From the NCBI RefSeq assembly GCF_007859865.1, contig NZ_SJPI01000001.1:372001-436000 (forward strand): a stretch of DNA of 64,000 nt, written 5' to 3'. How positions within the stretch are numbered: position 1 is the stretch's first letter; every line of letters starts with the position of its first letter. A model generated the notes under the pieces. That model had not been told where the DNA came from. It made no database searches and worked only from the letters and a program-made list of their open reading frames with translations. Shown here in pieces: positions 1 to 8,844 of the stretch. Position numbers and translations under genes: made by a program. Origin of the DNA: Rubripirellula amarantea (GTDB taxonomy: Bacteria; Planctomycetota; Planctomycetia; Pirellulales; Pirellulaceae).

Positions 1-1
1 A

Positions 2-2197
2 CTCGGCGCTAGCTCGCTGCCGCGTCTGAGTGAACGATGGTTGCTGAAGTTACGGGGCTCCATCCGACCAGGCGCTACCGAAGATACTTGGCCATTGGCT
101 CGCAAGTTCTTTGATTACCTTGAAGCCAATGCAGAAGAGTATTGGTCAGCACCGCGGTTTAGTCTCGGGGAAAGCCGCACGATCCAGCGAGATTGGGACC
201 GCGAACTGTTAGCCGCCGATGGCGAAGACCCGGACCAAGACGACGGCGAATCGGCTGGTCTGTTTGACGCCGCTTACGAAGGCATGACCTATCGTGACAC
301 GACGGACGACGGAAACGAAGGTGCGATCTACGATCCTGACGCAGAAAATAGCGGTGACGAACTCGAAGCCGAATCCAAGCGACTGATCGAGCATCTTAGC
401 TTCTTGCAATCGCTTGCTCGAATGTGGGCGGTAGCGGCCGACATCGCCGTCACGGACCAGAGCAGTGCCGACCTGGGTGATCGCTGGCATTCGCTTCAAT
501 CTTGGGCCAAACGAGCCAAAGAAAATCGAATTGGTTTGCTTGAACTTCTCGATGCGGTTCGCGCCTACAAAATTGCTCCCGCTGGCAGCGATAAAGATTC
601 GATGCGCAGCTACGATCGTCGGCGAGTCCTGCGTGATTCGTTGATGGAACGAATCATCAATACCGCCGTCGAAATGTCCGACGCGAGACGATTGATCAGC
701 GGCGCGATGATGTCACTTCCTAATCTGGAAGAAAGCGATACCAACCAAGGCAAAACGACGTTCGTCAAAGCAGCCATCGACGACGACTTGGCGGAAGATG
801 ACGCCGGTGCAATACGCGTCTTTGGAGCCGTAATTGCCGGCGACAAAAAAGAAGCGCAGCGACAGTTCCCCATGTTTCTTGACGCGTTGAGCGACAAGAG
901 TTTGCTTTACATTCCGCTATCGCGAGGCGGCGATCCGGTCAAAATCTATGTGGCCCGACTTCGCCAACGCGCGCTTCGCCACTTGATGCACTGGCTTCCA
1001 AGACGAGGCTTGATCGCTGAAACGTGTCGCCTGATCGAAGTGGCTCGTGAGATGGAACAACAAAACCCTATCGGAATTGGTGCTGTCACTGAATTCGACT
1101 CACTGTTTCAGGCAGGCTTCCGATCACTCGTCGCTTCATTGGTAGAATCAACGAAACACGCAGCCGATGTCGAGAAACGATCAGAACTTACCGAAGACGC
1201 TCTGATCAATTCACTCGAGCGATTAACTGAAACCATGCTCGCCAGTTGGCTTGCGCACTCCCAAACGCTTCGCCTTTCACCTTTAGAAATCGTTACCGAT
1301 CCCAAGAAGTGGGAACAGATGGTTGCGTTCATCAAGACCTATGGCGACCCGATCTTTACGCAAACGTTCTTGCAGCTTGGGAATGTTCGCGCAATCCTGC
1401 ACCAAGGAGTTGCTGACTGGATCGAGCGAGCGATGGAGCAGGATGATGAACACTTTCGCGAAACAAAGTTGTTTGAAGATCTAGAAAACGGAACGCTGCG
1501 TTTGTCGCAAGCCGAACGATGGATGACGCTCGTTTATGAAGCGTTGATCGATCACCATGCCGAGTACCTTGATTACAACAGCACAACTACGCAAAGCGAT
1601 CGCGGAGACATGGTTTACATGTTTCTTGATTTCCTGCGACTGCGAGTTCGCTATGAACGAATCGCGTGGAACTTGAAACCCGTCATGTGGGCTCATGAAG
1701 TTCTGGTACGAGGTGGCCTCGAAAAGGCTGCAATCATTTGGCGACGAAGCTTAAGCGAACGCATCGGCGCCGAAGCAGAAATCTATGTCAAGCGTCTTCG
1801 TGACTTGCAAAAGACTTACGCGATGCGGATGCCGACAGTGGCCGATCGGATCATGGAACGTTTTGTGCAACCGATGACCATTGATCGCATGCGAGCACTC
1901 GTCGGCCCCGCAATGCGAGACGCTGAGTCGGGTGAAGAAAGCAAAGCGTTTGAAATCCTTGAGCAAGAAGCGGAAATCTTGACGCGGCATCCCACCGGTG
2001 TCGGATTAGAAGTGCCAGCATGGCTCGATGCCTTAGAAGACGAAGTCGAACAGCTAGCAAAACAACGCACTAGTAGTGAAATTGACCCGCACGCGTTGAT
2101 GACTATCGCCATCGTACCGCTTTCCACCGTCGAGGTGAGCGAACAACTCGACACCGCACGAAGCCAAGGTCGGCGACTGCCTCACATGAAGCCGTAG
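2..2197 (+). CDS. Hypothetical protein, N-terminus outside window
   Basis: The frame is open from the first complete codon at base 2, so the true start probably lies upstream; the first start-type codon inside the window is a TTG at 41 with no clear ribosome binding site. At least 731 residues are visible. A very acidic, Asp/Glu-rich stretch lies about 55-110 residues after the TTG; the rest looks largely alpha-helical, rich in Leu, Ala, Glu and Arg, with no obvious membrane helix or signal peptide in the visible part. I do not recognise the family. Base composition and codon use look native. The large size and absence of in-frame stops support a real gene; antisense reading frames under it are shadows. 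Confidence 0.72.
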   Translation, partial: LGASSLPRLSERWLLKLRGSIRPGATEDTWPLARKFFDYLEANAEEYWSAPRFSLGESRTIQRDWDRELLAADGEDPDQDDGESAGLFDAAYEGMTYRDTTDDGNEGAIYDPDAENSGDELEAESKRLIEHLSFLQSLARMWAVAADIAVTDQSSADLGDRWHSLQSWAKRAKENRIGLLELLDAVRAYKIAPAGSDKDSMRSYDRRRVLRDSLMERIINTAVEMSDARRLISGAMMSLPNLEESDTNQGKTTFVKAAIDDDLAEDDAGAIRVFGAVIAGDKKEAQRQFPMFLDALSDKSLLYIPLSRGGDPVKIYVARLRQRALRHLMHWLPRRGLIAETCRLIEVAREMEQQNPIGIGAVTEFDSLFQAGFRSLVASLVESTKHAADVEKRSELTEDALINSLERLTETMLASWLAHSQTLRLSPLEIVTDPKKWEQMVAFIKTYGDPIFTQTFLQLGNVRAILHQGVADWIERAMEQDDEHFRETKLFEDLENGTLRLSQAERWMTLVYEALIDHHAEYLDYNSTTTQSDRGDMVYMFLDFLRLRVRYERIAWNLKPVMWAHEVLVRGGLEKAAIIWRRSLSERIGAEAEIYVKRLRDLQKTYAMRMPTVADRIMERFVQPMTIDRMRALVGPAMRDAESGEESKAFEILEQEAEILTRHPTGVGLEVPAWLDALEDEVEQLAKQRTSSEIDPHALMTIAIVPLSTVEVSEQLDTARSQGRRLPHMKP

Positions 2198-2395
2198 CGT
2201 GCGTTCCGCGAACGGCAGCGGTCTTCTTGCACGTGGGCACCAATTTAGCGCTCCCCGACAGGTGGTAATTGCAGAGCGATGATCGCCCAAACACAGTGAC
2301 CGTTGTGGCAAGGTGGTTAAAACACCGATTAAATACTCAAGCAACACTCGTTAAGTGCAACGGTGGCTTGGCACAAAGAAGACGTGTACGCAACG

Positions 2396-2516
2396 GCAAA
2401 TCGTGCAACACAGCAAATCGTGCAACACGGAGTCGTGCAACACCGCACTGTGTAACGCTGAACCGTGTAACGCTGAACCGTGTAACGCTGAACTGTGCAA
2501 CACTGCACTGTGCAAC
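2396..2516. repeat. Tandem ~15-bp repeat array in intergenic region
   Basis: The 502-base stretch between the first gene and the isomerase (2198-2699) holds a short tandem array. The clearest units are two identical copies of AACCGTGTAACGCTG at 2461-2475 and 2476-2490, a variant AACTGTGCAACACTG at 2491-2505, and diverged units on both sides built around the core GTGCAAC/GTGTAAC. Because the period is divisible by three, several frames show artificial 5-residue peptide repeats (Cys-Asn type on one strand, Val-Gln-Arg-Tyr-Thr type on the other), which should not be taken as genes. The rest of the stretch shows no convincing gene. Confidence 0.85.
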
Positions 2517-2699
2517 TTCCATGGAATGACACATTGTTCCCTTACGCGGATGTCGATCATTTTTTGTTGCGCACGATCTTTGCGAAGCGATCTTTACAAA
2601 CCAGAAGCTTCCACCGATACTCAGCCCCGTTGATGCGGCGAAGCATGAGGCCCGCCCACTGGTTTCCGTCTGATATAAATCAAGGGCTACGACGCAAGG

Positions 2700-3518
2700 A
2701 TGAATACGTTTGCGGTCAGTCAATTATCGACGCTCCGATGGAGCATGGAACAAGACGCATCAGCGTACTCGGCAATGGGCTTTGAAGGGATTGGACTTTA
2801 TCGGCCCAAGCTCGATGACTTTGGAATTGATCGCACCATTGAATTGCTTTGCGAATCTTCCCTCCATGTAACCTCGCTTTCGTGGGCGGGCGGATTTACC
2901 GGAAGCTGTGGTCTGGGCGTGGACGATTCCGTTCGAGACGCGATTAAAGCGGTTCGCGAAGCGGCAAATCTTCGCGCCGACACGCTGATTGTTTTAGCCG
3001 GTGGTCGCAACAACCACATTCGATCGCATGCACGACGCACACTATGCGATGCTCTTCGTGAAGTCTCTGCGGCCGCTGAGAGTTTTGACGTTCACCTATC
3101 ACTTGAACCGATCCATCCCGGCTGTGGCGACGAGTGGTCTTTCATCCATGATCTACGCACCACACTAGACATCATCGAGGATGTCGGCAGCACTCATTTA
3201 GGCCTTGCCTTGGACACGTATCACGTCGGCATGGATGACGACACCATCAAATGGCTGCCGGATCTAAAACCGCATTTGAACTTGGTGCAGTTTGGCGATG
3301 GCCGCCACAGTCCCGTGGGCGAAATGAACCGCTGCTTGCTTGGTGAAGGATGCGTTCCTTTGCAGCGTTTCTACGAAGCACTTGTGGAACAAGGTTATCA
3401 AGGTCCTATGGAAGTCGAACTGCTAGGCGAAGACATCGAAAACGTTTCGTATGAGCAGGTCTTGCAACACGCAAAGTTGTTTTTCGATCGCTTGAGTGGT
3501 TCAGTCAGCCGTTCGTAG
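2700..3518 (+). CDS. Sugar phosphate isomerase/epimerase-like TIM-barrel protein
   Basis: This 272-residue protein fits the xylose isomerase-like / AP endonuclease family 2 TIM barrel, whose members isomerise or epimerise sugars and related polyols in the cytoplasm using a divalent metal. The visible features are an N-terminal strand with 'GFEGIGLY', a central 'LIVLAGGR', 'LSLEPIHP' with the likely first metal-ligand Glu, 'LALDTYHVG' with Asp and His ligands, 'QFGDGRHSP', and a late 'MEVELLGE' with the final Glu. The length is normal for the family. The ATG at 2700 follows 'GCAAGG' closely. The gene stands alone, so the substrate cannot be inferred. Family assignment is firm; the exact reaction is unknown. 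Confidence 0.85.
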   Translation: MNTFAVSQLSTLRWSMEQDASAYSAMGFEGIGLYRPKLDDFGIDRTIELLCESSLHVTSLSWAGGFTGSCGLGVDDSVRDAIKAVREAANLRADTLIVLAGGRNNHIRSHARRTLCDALREVSAAAESFDVHLSLEPIHPGCGDEWSFIHDLRTTLDIIEDVGSTHLGLALDTYHVGMDDDTIKWLPDLKPHLNLVQFGDGRHSPVGEMNRCLLGEGCVPLQRFYEALVEQGYQGPMEVELLGEDIENVSYEQVLQHAKLFFDRLSGSVSRS

Positions 3519-3617
3519 CAGGCGAGTTCTCTTGTTGTCGTCAATCGCTCGCCAACTTCGCTCACACAGAATCGCATGACTAGCTGACGTCACCTAGCCA
3601 CAGCACTTCAAACGCGG

Positions 3618-4133
3618 CTATCGCACGCCACTGTCTTTTTGCTTGGCGAACAGTGGGATTCGTTGATCCTCTGGTAAGAAGGCTCGGTTTACTCGCTCAG
3701 GATCCTGCTGAGTCCAAGTCTCTCGTAGTTGCGAAGCGTTGACCTGGCGGCAAGACGCATTTTCGTGCCATCGTATTTCATAGCGTGCTGGCTTCCATCG
3801 GCGCAGCGGCAATTGCGATTCATCCTTGATCAGCCGCCACCCTCGAACGTGAAATCGGCGATCCGTTTTCGACCAATCATAGAAGATGACCTGCCGAAAC
3901 ACTTCTCGGCCGTCTTCGTCGACAAAGTGGTTGAGTTCGACCAAGTCCACTTCCTCCACCTCCCATTCGGTGACATCGACCGTGGAAGAGCCGGAACCGC
4001 TTTGCGAATCCGCGTTTGCTTTGCCCGTAGCCAAGGCTATGGAGCCTACCCCCACACACAAACACCAGGCCACAAGCACAAGTGTGTATGCCCGGCATAC
4101 AATGAAAGACATGGACAGCGAACGAAGCTTCAT
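3618..4133 (-). CDS. Secreted hypothetical protein
   Basis: This gene encodes 171 residues from the ATG at 4133, which I chose because 'GAGGGAGT' lies about 5-12 bases ahead of it; an in-frame ATG at 4157 would add eight residues. The N-terminus has a basic start, a hydrophobic stretch including 'LVLVAWCLCVGVGSIALA' and small residues, consistent with a signal peptide. The mature part includes 'EVFRQVIFYDWSK' and 'FHVRGWRLI', a Trp- and Arg-rich segment that looks beta-stranded. I do not recognise a named family. It is divergent from the next gene, and the two proposed starts almost coincide at 4132/4133, so at least one start or promoter arrangement is unusual. Confidence 0.7.
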   Translation of the reverse strand: MKLRSLSMSFIVCRAYTLVLVAWCLCVGVGSIALATGKANADSQSGSGSSTVDVTEWEVEEVDLVELNHFVDEDGREVFRQVIFYDWSKTDRRFHVRGWRLIKDESQLPLRRWKPARYEIRWHENASCRQVNASQLRETWTQQDPERVNRAFLPEDQRIPLFAKQKDSGVR

Positions 4134-5061
4134 GACCGACTCCCTCTGTGAAAACACTTCATCATCAAGTCAGTTCGGCGCTAGCCAGAGCGTTGACTTC
4201 GGCCAGAAAAACGGTGTTTTCAACGCGTCGAACCATCCATGCCTAGATTCTTTGCCGAGGGGTTGTAAAGGGCACTTTGGTTTATCGGAAGAATCTCCTC
4301 CCCAGCGAAAGGTTTCACTTCTGCGAGGCTGGGGAGCCTGTTTTTGGCTGCTGTTCGTTTGGGGGGACGTATCTTCCAGCAGCGCCGAGACGCTGGATTA
4401 TCCGCCGCCGATACCGCTGCTGAGATCCGAATTGCCGCGACCGCCCAGCGAAGAAATTTTTTTACTCGACGAAGGCTCGGTCACGATGAACTATGGGGAC
4501 CGAGATCCAGACCAAGAACGGAGATCTGGCCCTCGGGTCGCTGCGGAAACGCGATTCAAAATGGAATACAACTATCGCAGTTCCCCTCGCTGGCAAATTC
4601 AAAATCGCGAGTCCGATCGAGTGCTAATCATTCGACTTCGGCTCAGGGACGTGAAGCTAGAGACGACGCATGAAATTTGGTTTCGACGCAAACCAAAGCT
4701 CGAGAACTTTTGGCAAGATCCCCTTGTCCAACATGAACTCGACCATGTCCGAATCTCGTCGGATCCACGACTCAGGAAGCGTTTCTTGGAACTCGTTGGC
4801 AAACCCGGAAAAATTGAACTGACGCTAGAACCGACCGACAAAGTAGACGCCGCCTTTGTTCGACAGGCGGTTCAGAAGCATGTGGCTAATTCCTTCGATC
4901 AGGTTTCGGAATTGGCCTCGATACGTTACCGAGAACTTGATCGTCTCACGCGGCACGGTCGTTCCCCCGTGCCCGCCGAATTTCAGCGAGACATTCTGGA
5001 CCTACCAACACCGGAAAATGCCTCACATGATGCTTCTCCGGATTCGTCGGAAACGAAATGA
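4132..5061 (+). CDS. Secreted protein with HExxH motif, possible Zn-dependent protease
   Basis: The ATG at 4132 gives 309 residues, but the start is uncertain: the first ~60 residues look non-conserved and a TTG at 4252 is an alternative that would put the hydrophobic segment ('ACFWLLFVW', then 'SSSSAE') nearer the N-terminus as a signal peptide. The mature region has 'FKMEYNYRSSPRWQIQ', alternating strands, and then 'VQHELDHVRIS', which contains the sequence H-E-L-D-H, a match to the HExxH zinc-protease motif. The layout resembles DUF922-type predicted secreted Zn-dependent proteases, but I can only call that tentative. It diverges from the secreted hypothetical protein at 3618-4133. The C-terminus is polar and Ser/Asp-rich. 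Confidence 0.65.
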   Translation: MTDSLCENTSSSSQFGASQSVDFGQKNGVFNASNHPCLDSLPRGCKGHFGLSEESPPQRKVSLLRGWGACFWLLFVWGDVSSSSAETLDYPPPIPLLRSELPRPPSEEIFLLDEGSVTMNYGDRDPDQERRSGPRVAAETRFKMEYNYRSSPRWQIQNRESDRVLIIRLRLRDVKLETTHEIWFRRKPKLENFWQDPLVQHELDHVRISSDPRLRKRFLELVGKPGKIELTLEPTDKVDAAFVRQAVQKHVANSFDQVSELASIRYRELDRLTRHGRSPVPAEFQRDILDLPTPENASHDASPDSSETK

Positions 5062-5255
5062 TCGGGTACCCCAGCGGCGGCGTGCTTCCCCAAGACCGAT
5101 TTCCGAAGTTTCCTGGCGTCTGAGTCCCAGCGGTGTCTCAATTCAAGAACCGTCGTCACCACTGCTGTCGGGGGTATGGGGATCGTGGGGCATCATGGTA
5201 AATTGCTATTTGGCGAAACTCCTCCTTTTCCATCCACTGACTGGCTCGCTTCGCG

Positions 5256-7424
5256 ATGACTGTTGACACCTATGCTGTATGCCCTTGTGGCAACGGCAAG
5301 AAAATTAAATTCTGCAAGTGCAAAGACTCTGTCCACGAACTCGATGCCGTTATCAAGATGGTCGAAGGCGGCCAAGTTGTTCCTGCGCTTGATCGTCTTT
5401 CCACAATCCTGCAAGAGAACCCGGATGCTGCATGGGCGCTTGCGATCCGAGGTCGCTTGTTGCTCGATTTGCGAGAATATGAATCGCTATCCGAGAACGC
5501 TGAACGTTTCATTCGCCTGCAACCAAGCAACCCACTCGCGTTGACTCAGCGAGCAGCGGCGATGATCTTCAAGGGTGACGCCGAAAGTGCGACCTCGACG
5601 ATCCTTCAAGCACTCACCGAGAGCGGACGTGATGTTGATTCGTTCGTACTCGACGTTGCATCGGTGCTTGCGTTTTCGCTTGCTCAATCCGGGGCGTTTC
5701 TAACCGCCCGTGTATATGCCACGCTCGCCATGATGGCGTCTGGCTACGAAGGTGGACGGACAGCGGTTTCGGTGCTTCGGCAACTCAACCAAGCACCGAC
5801 GATCAGTCAATTGATGAAGTCCATTCCGGAAACCATCGAGCGTCCCGCCGACGCGAGTTGGGGCGAACGCTATGACGAAGCAGCAGGTCTGCTTCAAAGC
5901 AACCAAGTGCTGCTGGCCGAGAATAAATTCCAATCGCTGCAACGTACCGTTGCAGACGAACCAGCGATCTTGTCGGGACTGTTGACCTGTGCGATTTGGC
6001 GAGGCGATACCGATACCCAATCGGACATGCTCAGGAAGTTGTCGGAATGCGAATCGCTCGACTTTGACACCCGAGCCAAGTACTTGGCGATGTCGGCGAT
6101 GGCTAAACCGAGCACTCCCGACGTTTGCATCCCTACAGTGGAACTGACTTGCGACATAGAGAACACCGAAGAGATCGAATTGTCGATGACCGCCAGTTCT
6201 TACTTCGTGTCGCTTCCGCCGGACTTGCTTTCCGGCATGCGCGCTAGTGAGGACGATATTCCACCGCGTGCTGGGTTCCAAATTCTGGATCGCGAAAAGC
6301 CAACGGAATTGGATAAGCTTCCGCCCATCTCTGAAGTTCCAGAAGCTGTCGCGATGGTTTTCATTTACGGAAAGCAAACCGACCGTGCTGCTCGGATTGA
6401 GGTTGTCGAGGTTCGGCAAGATCGAATCGAACAAGTGAAATCACGCATCAATGACGCAGTCGAATCGGCGTTTGAATTCACCCAATCCGACGGCGAACCC
6501 TTGCCCTTGCTTGTTGCTAGTCAACCAGCAATCGCGATGGTGCGTTTTCAAGCCAGCCCGTTGGACGCCGAAAAGCTTCAACTCGATTTGGTTCAAGAGC
6601 GGATGCCGGAAGCCGTCGCGTCACTCAAACTGCCTTTGCTAGGCAACGCGTCGTTGAAGGATCTCGCGGGCGATGAATCCAAGCTGCTCGTTCGCACGGC
6701 GGTAATGCAAATCATCGAGCAATACGACGCGGTTTCATCAAAGCTCGGTGACTCGATCGAAAAGGTTTATGAATTTGCTGGTCTTCAACGACGAGGGATG
6801 ATCGTTGCGAACAACGAGGACATCGAATCGCTTGCCAATGAAGATCTTGCTTTCGTTGATCCATCCCAACTCAATACCGAGTCGCTGATTTATTTAGTGC
6901 AGCGTGCTCAGCAGGTTTCATCAACCAATGCCATGCGTCGATTCGCGTCGGCTCTTCTTGAATCAGAAATGAGCGAGGAACAACGTCCCGCGAAGTTGCT
7001 TGCGTACATGACTCTGATCAACACCGCTACTGATAACGCCGTAGCATTGAAGCTGCTTGAAGAAGCCAAAGCGTTTGCCGCTGCGAATCAAATATCCACG
7101 GCGAACCTGTTGCTGACTGAAATTGGCTTGCGTTTACAAGGTGGCGATGGTCCTGGATTCCAATCAGCTCTGCAAGCGATCTCGTCACAATACGGTCAAG
7201 AACCCGAAGTGATGGCACAGCTTCAGCAGATGTTGATGGCTTATGGGTTGATTGGACCCGATGGACGTCCACGGGGAGGGCCAGGCGGTCCACCTTCAGC
7301 TGCTGCTCCCGCGGCGGCGGGTGGCGGGTTGTGGACTCCCGATGGAGGAGCCCCCGCTCCATCGCCGGCTGCTGGCGGCGAAGGCGACGGCGGCAGTAAG
7401 CTGTGGGTTCCCGGCATGGACTAG
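5256..7424 (+). CDS. SEC-C motif protein with helical repeats and low-complexity tail
   Basis: This 722-residue protein begins with a SEC-C zinc-binding motif: Cys9, Cys11, Cys20 and Cys22 in 'CPCGNGKKIKFCKC', the motif known from the SecA C-terminus and many unrelated proteins. Residues from about 28 onward look like TPR-type helical pairs ('ALDRLSTILQENPDAAWALAIRGRLLLDL'-like blocks), followed by a mixed middle region and more helical repeats near 545-660. The last ~60 residues are Gly/Pro/Ala-rich and carry two similar blocks, 'GLWTPDGG' and 'KLWVPGMD'. No signal peptide or membrane helix is seen, so it is probably cytoplasmic. It ends 20 bases before ribD. The function is unknown; a role in protein interaction is inference from the repeats. 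Confidence 0.8.
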   Translation: MTVDTYAVCPCGNGKKIKFCKCKDSVHELDAVIKMVEGGQVVPALDRLSTILQENPDAAWALAIRGRLLLDLREYESLSENAERFIRLQPSNPLALTQRAAAMIFKGDAESATSTILQALTESGRDVDSFVLDVASVLAFSLAQSGAFLTARVYATLAMMASGYEGGRTAVSVLRQLNQAPTISQLMKSIPETIERPADASWGERYDEAAGLLQSNQVLLAENKFQSLQRTVADEPAILSGLLTCAIWRGDTDTQSDMLRKLSECESLDFDTRAKYLAMSAMAKPSTPDVCIPTVELTCDIENTEEIELSMTASSYFVSLPPDLLSGMRASEDDIPPRAGFQILDREKPTELDKLPPISEVPEAVAMVFIYGKQTDRAARIEVVEVRQDRIEQVKSRINDAVESAFEFTQSDGEPLPLLVASQPAIAMVRFQASPLDAEKLQLDLVQERMPEAVASLKLPLLGNASLKDLAGDESKLLVRTAVMQIIEQYDAVSSKLGDSIEKVYEFAGLQRRGMIVANNEDIESLANEDLAFVDPSQLNTESLIYLVQRAQQVSSTNAMRRFASALLESEMSEEQRPAKLLAYMTLINTATDNAVALKLLEEAKAFAAANQISTANLLLTEIGLRLQGGDGPGFQSALQAISSQYGQEPEVMAQLQQMLMAYGLIGPDGRPRGGPGGPPSAAAPAAAGGGLWTPDGGAPAPSPAAGGEGDGGSKLWVPGMD

Positions 7425-7444
7425 GTAGCAGCGTTCATGCTGCG

Positions 7445-8653
7445 ATGGAGCAGTCTTGCCTCGTGCTTTCGTTTTCTATTGACCCCGTTCCAGTGAACCT
7501 ATCCGTGGAAAAAGACAACGAAATCCGGTTCGAGCAAGACCGCGAGTTCATGAAGCTTGCCATCGACCTTGCCAAACATGGCGAAGGATCAGTCGAGCCC
7601 AACCCTATGGTGGGCTGCGTTTTGGTACGCGATGGCAAAGTGATTGGGCGGGGGTTTCACCGTGTCTTTGGTGGCCCGCACGCCGAAGTCGACGCAATCA
7701 TGTCGTTGGCAAGCCAGGATCATGCACGCGGATCGACAGCCTACGTCTCACTTGAACCTTGCTGCCACCAAGGAAAAACACCACCATGCACCCGAGCACT
7801 CATTGCTTCGGGGGTCTCGCGAGTGGTGATCGCGATGAAAGATCCTTTTGCCAAAGTCGACGGCGGAGGAATTTCGGAACTGACGGACCATGGTATCGAT
7901 GTCAGCGTCGGAGTGATGGAATCGGAAGCGACGCAATTGTTAGCTCCCTACCTAAAGCGAATTCGCACCGGCATTCCGTGGGTGATCGCCAAGTGGGCGA
8001 TGACGATGGACGGCAAGATCGCAACGGTTGACCGGCAGAGCAAATGGATCACTGGCGATAACTCACGCGCTGAAGTCCACAGGCTTAGAAATCGTGTCGA
8101 TGCAGTCATCGTTGGCATGGGAACCGTGGAAGCGGATGACCCCCAATTGACGACACGCCTGCCCGAAGGCGAAGCTCCCAAACGTACTGCTGTCCGCGTT
8201 GTATTGTGTCATCACAGGGTCCCTTCGATTGACTCGAAGCTCATTCAGACCGCGAATCAGACTGCGACGTTACTGCTCGTCTCGCGCGCCGTACCCACCT
8301 CAATGCTTGAAGACTTGCATGCGACGGCGGTCGAAATCGTGCAGCTCGATGCGGAGAACCGAAACGAAATTGTCATCGCTGCGCTGCAACATTTGGGCGA
8401 AAGAGGCTTCACGAACGTAATGATTGAGGGTGGCGGAGAGATTTTTTCAAGTTTTTTTTCCGTCGACCAAATCGACGAAGCACACGTTTTTGTTGGCCCT
8501 AAAGCCTTCGGTTCAGCGGCGGCTCCTGGCCCCATTTCCGGCGATGGCGTGAAAGAAGTTGCCCAAGCTTGGCAGTTCACGGTCGCGGACGTGCGTCAAT
8601 TCGATGACGACGTACGCATCATTTACCGTAGGAAAAGCGATCCATTGCGCTGA
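7445..8653 (+). CDS. ribD: Bifunctional riboflavin biosynthesis deaminase/reductase RibD
   Basis: RibD deaminates 2,5-diamino-6-ribosylamino-pyrimidinone 5'-phosphate and then reduces the ribosyl group with NADPH, two steps of riboflavin synthesis. The deaminase half shows 'PNPMVGCVLV', the zinc ligand His79 and catalytic Glu81 in 'HAEVDAI', and the ligands Cys106 and Cys115 in 'PCCHQGKTPPC'. The reductase half shows 'KWAMTMDGKIAT', 'WITGDNSRAEVH', 'DAVIVGMGTVEADDP' and, late, 'MIEGGGEIFSSF'. The ATG at 7445 gives 402 residues, slightly longer than usual; a GTG at 7403 and one at 7493 are other options. The spacing between His79 and Cys106 is two residues longer than in E. coli RibD. No other riboflavin gene is adjacent. 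Confidence 0.95.
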   Translation: MEQSCLVLSFSIDPVPVNLSVEKDNEIRFEQDREFMKLAIDLAKHGEGSVEPNPMVGCVLVRDGKVIGRGFHRVFGGPHAEVDAIMSLASQDHARGSTAYVSLEPCCHQGKTPPCTRALIASGVSRVVIAMKDPFAKVDGGGISELTDHGIDVSVGVMESEATQLLAPYLKRIRTGIPWVIAKWAMTMDGKIATVDRQSKWITGDNSRAEVHRLRNRVDAVIVGMGTVEADDPQLTTRLPEGEAPKRTAVRVVLCHHRVPSIDSKLIQTANQTATLLLVSRAVPTSMLEDLHATAVEIVQLDAENRNEIVIAALQHLGERGFTNVMIEGGGEIFSSFFSVDQIDEAHVFVGPKAFGSAAAPGPISGDGVKEVAQAWQFTVADVRQFDDDVRIIYRRKSDPLR

Positions 8654-8844
8654 CTTCCACGAAGTTCCCCTTTTGCAAACTGCGCATTTTTGTCGATAAC
8701 CTTCGTTGGACTCGTCGGCTTGCCCGATGAGGGCCGGCCTACGCGTTCACCTAAGCGTTTGCACCCATGCGTTGCGATTGATCATGTGCTGATCCATTGG
8801 CAACGCATCTCCCGCAAGATTCGGGGAAGGAACAGGGTACTGGT

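Noticed and set aside
2396-2516. Possible CRISPR array
   Set aside because: Units are directly adjacent at about 15 bases with no unique spacers of constant length, and no cas gene is present.
2269-2785. Several short frames with Cys-Asn or Val-Gln-Arg-Tyr-Thr repeats
   Set aside because: They arise from a 15-base tandem repeat whose period is a multiple of three; the same pattern appears on both strands.
3521-3553. GGCGAG...CTCGCC inverted repeat after the isomerase gene
   Set aside because: Only 6 bases per arm with a 21-base loop and no T-run, so too weak for a terminator call.
5700-6434. 244-codon minus-strand frame
   Set aside because: Antisense shadow of the SEC-C/repeat protein gene; no motif, Arg/His/Phe-rich random composition.
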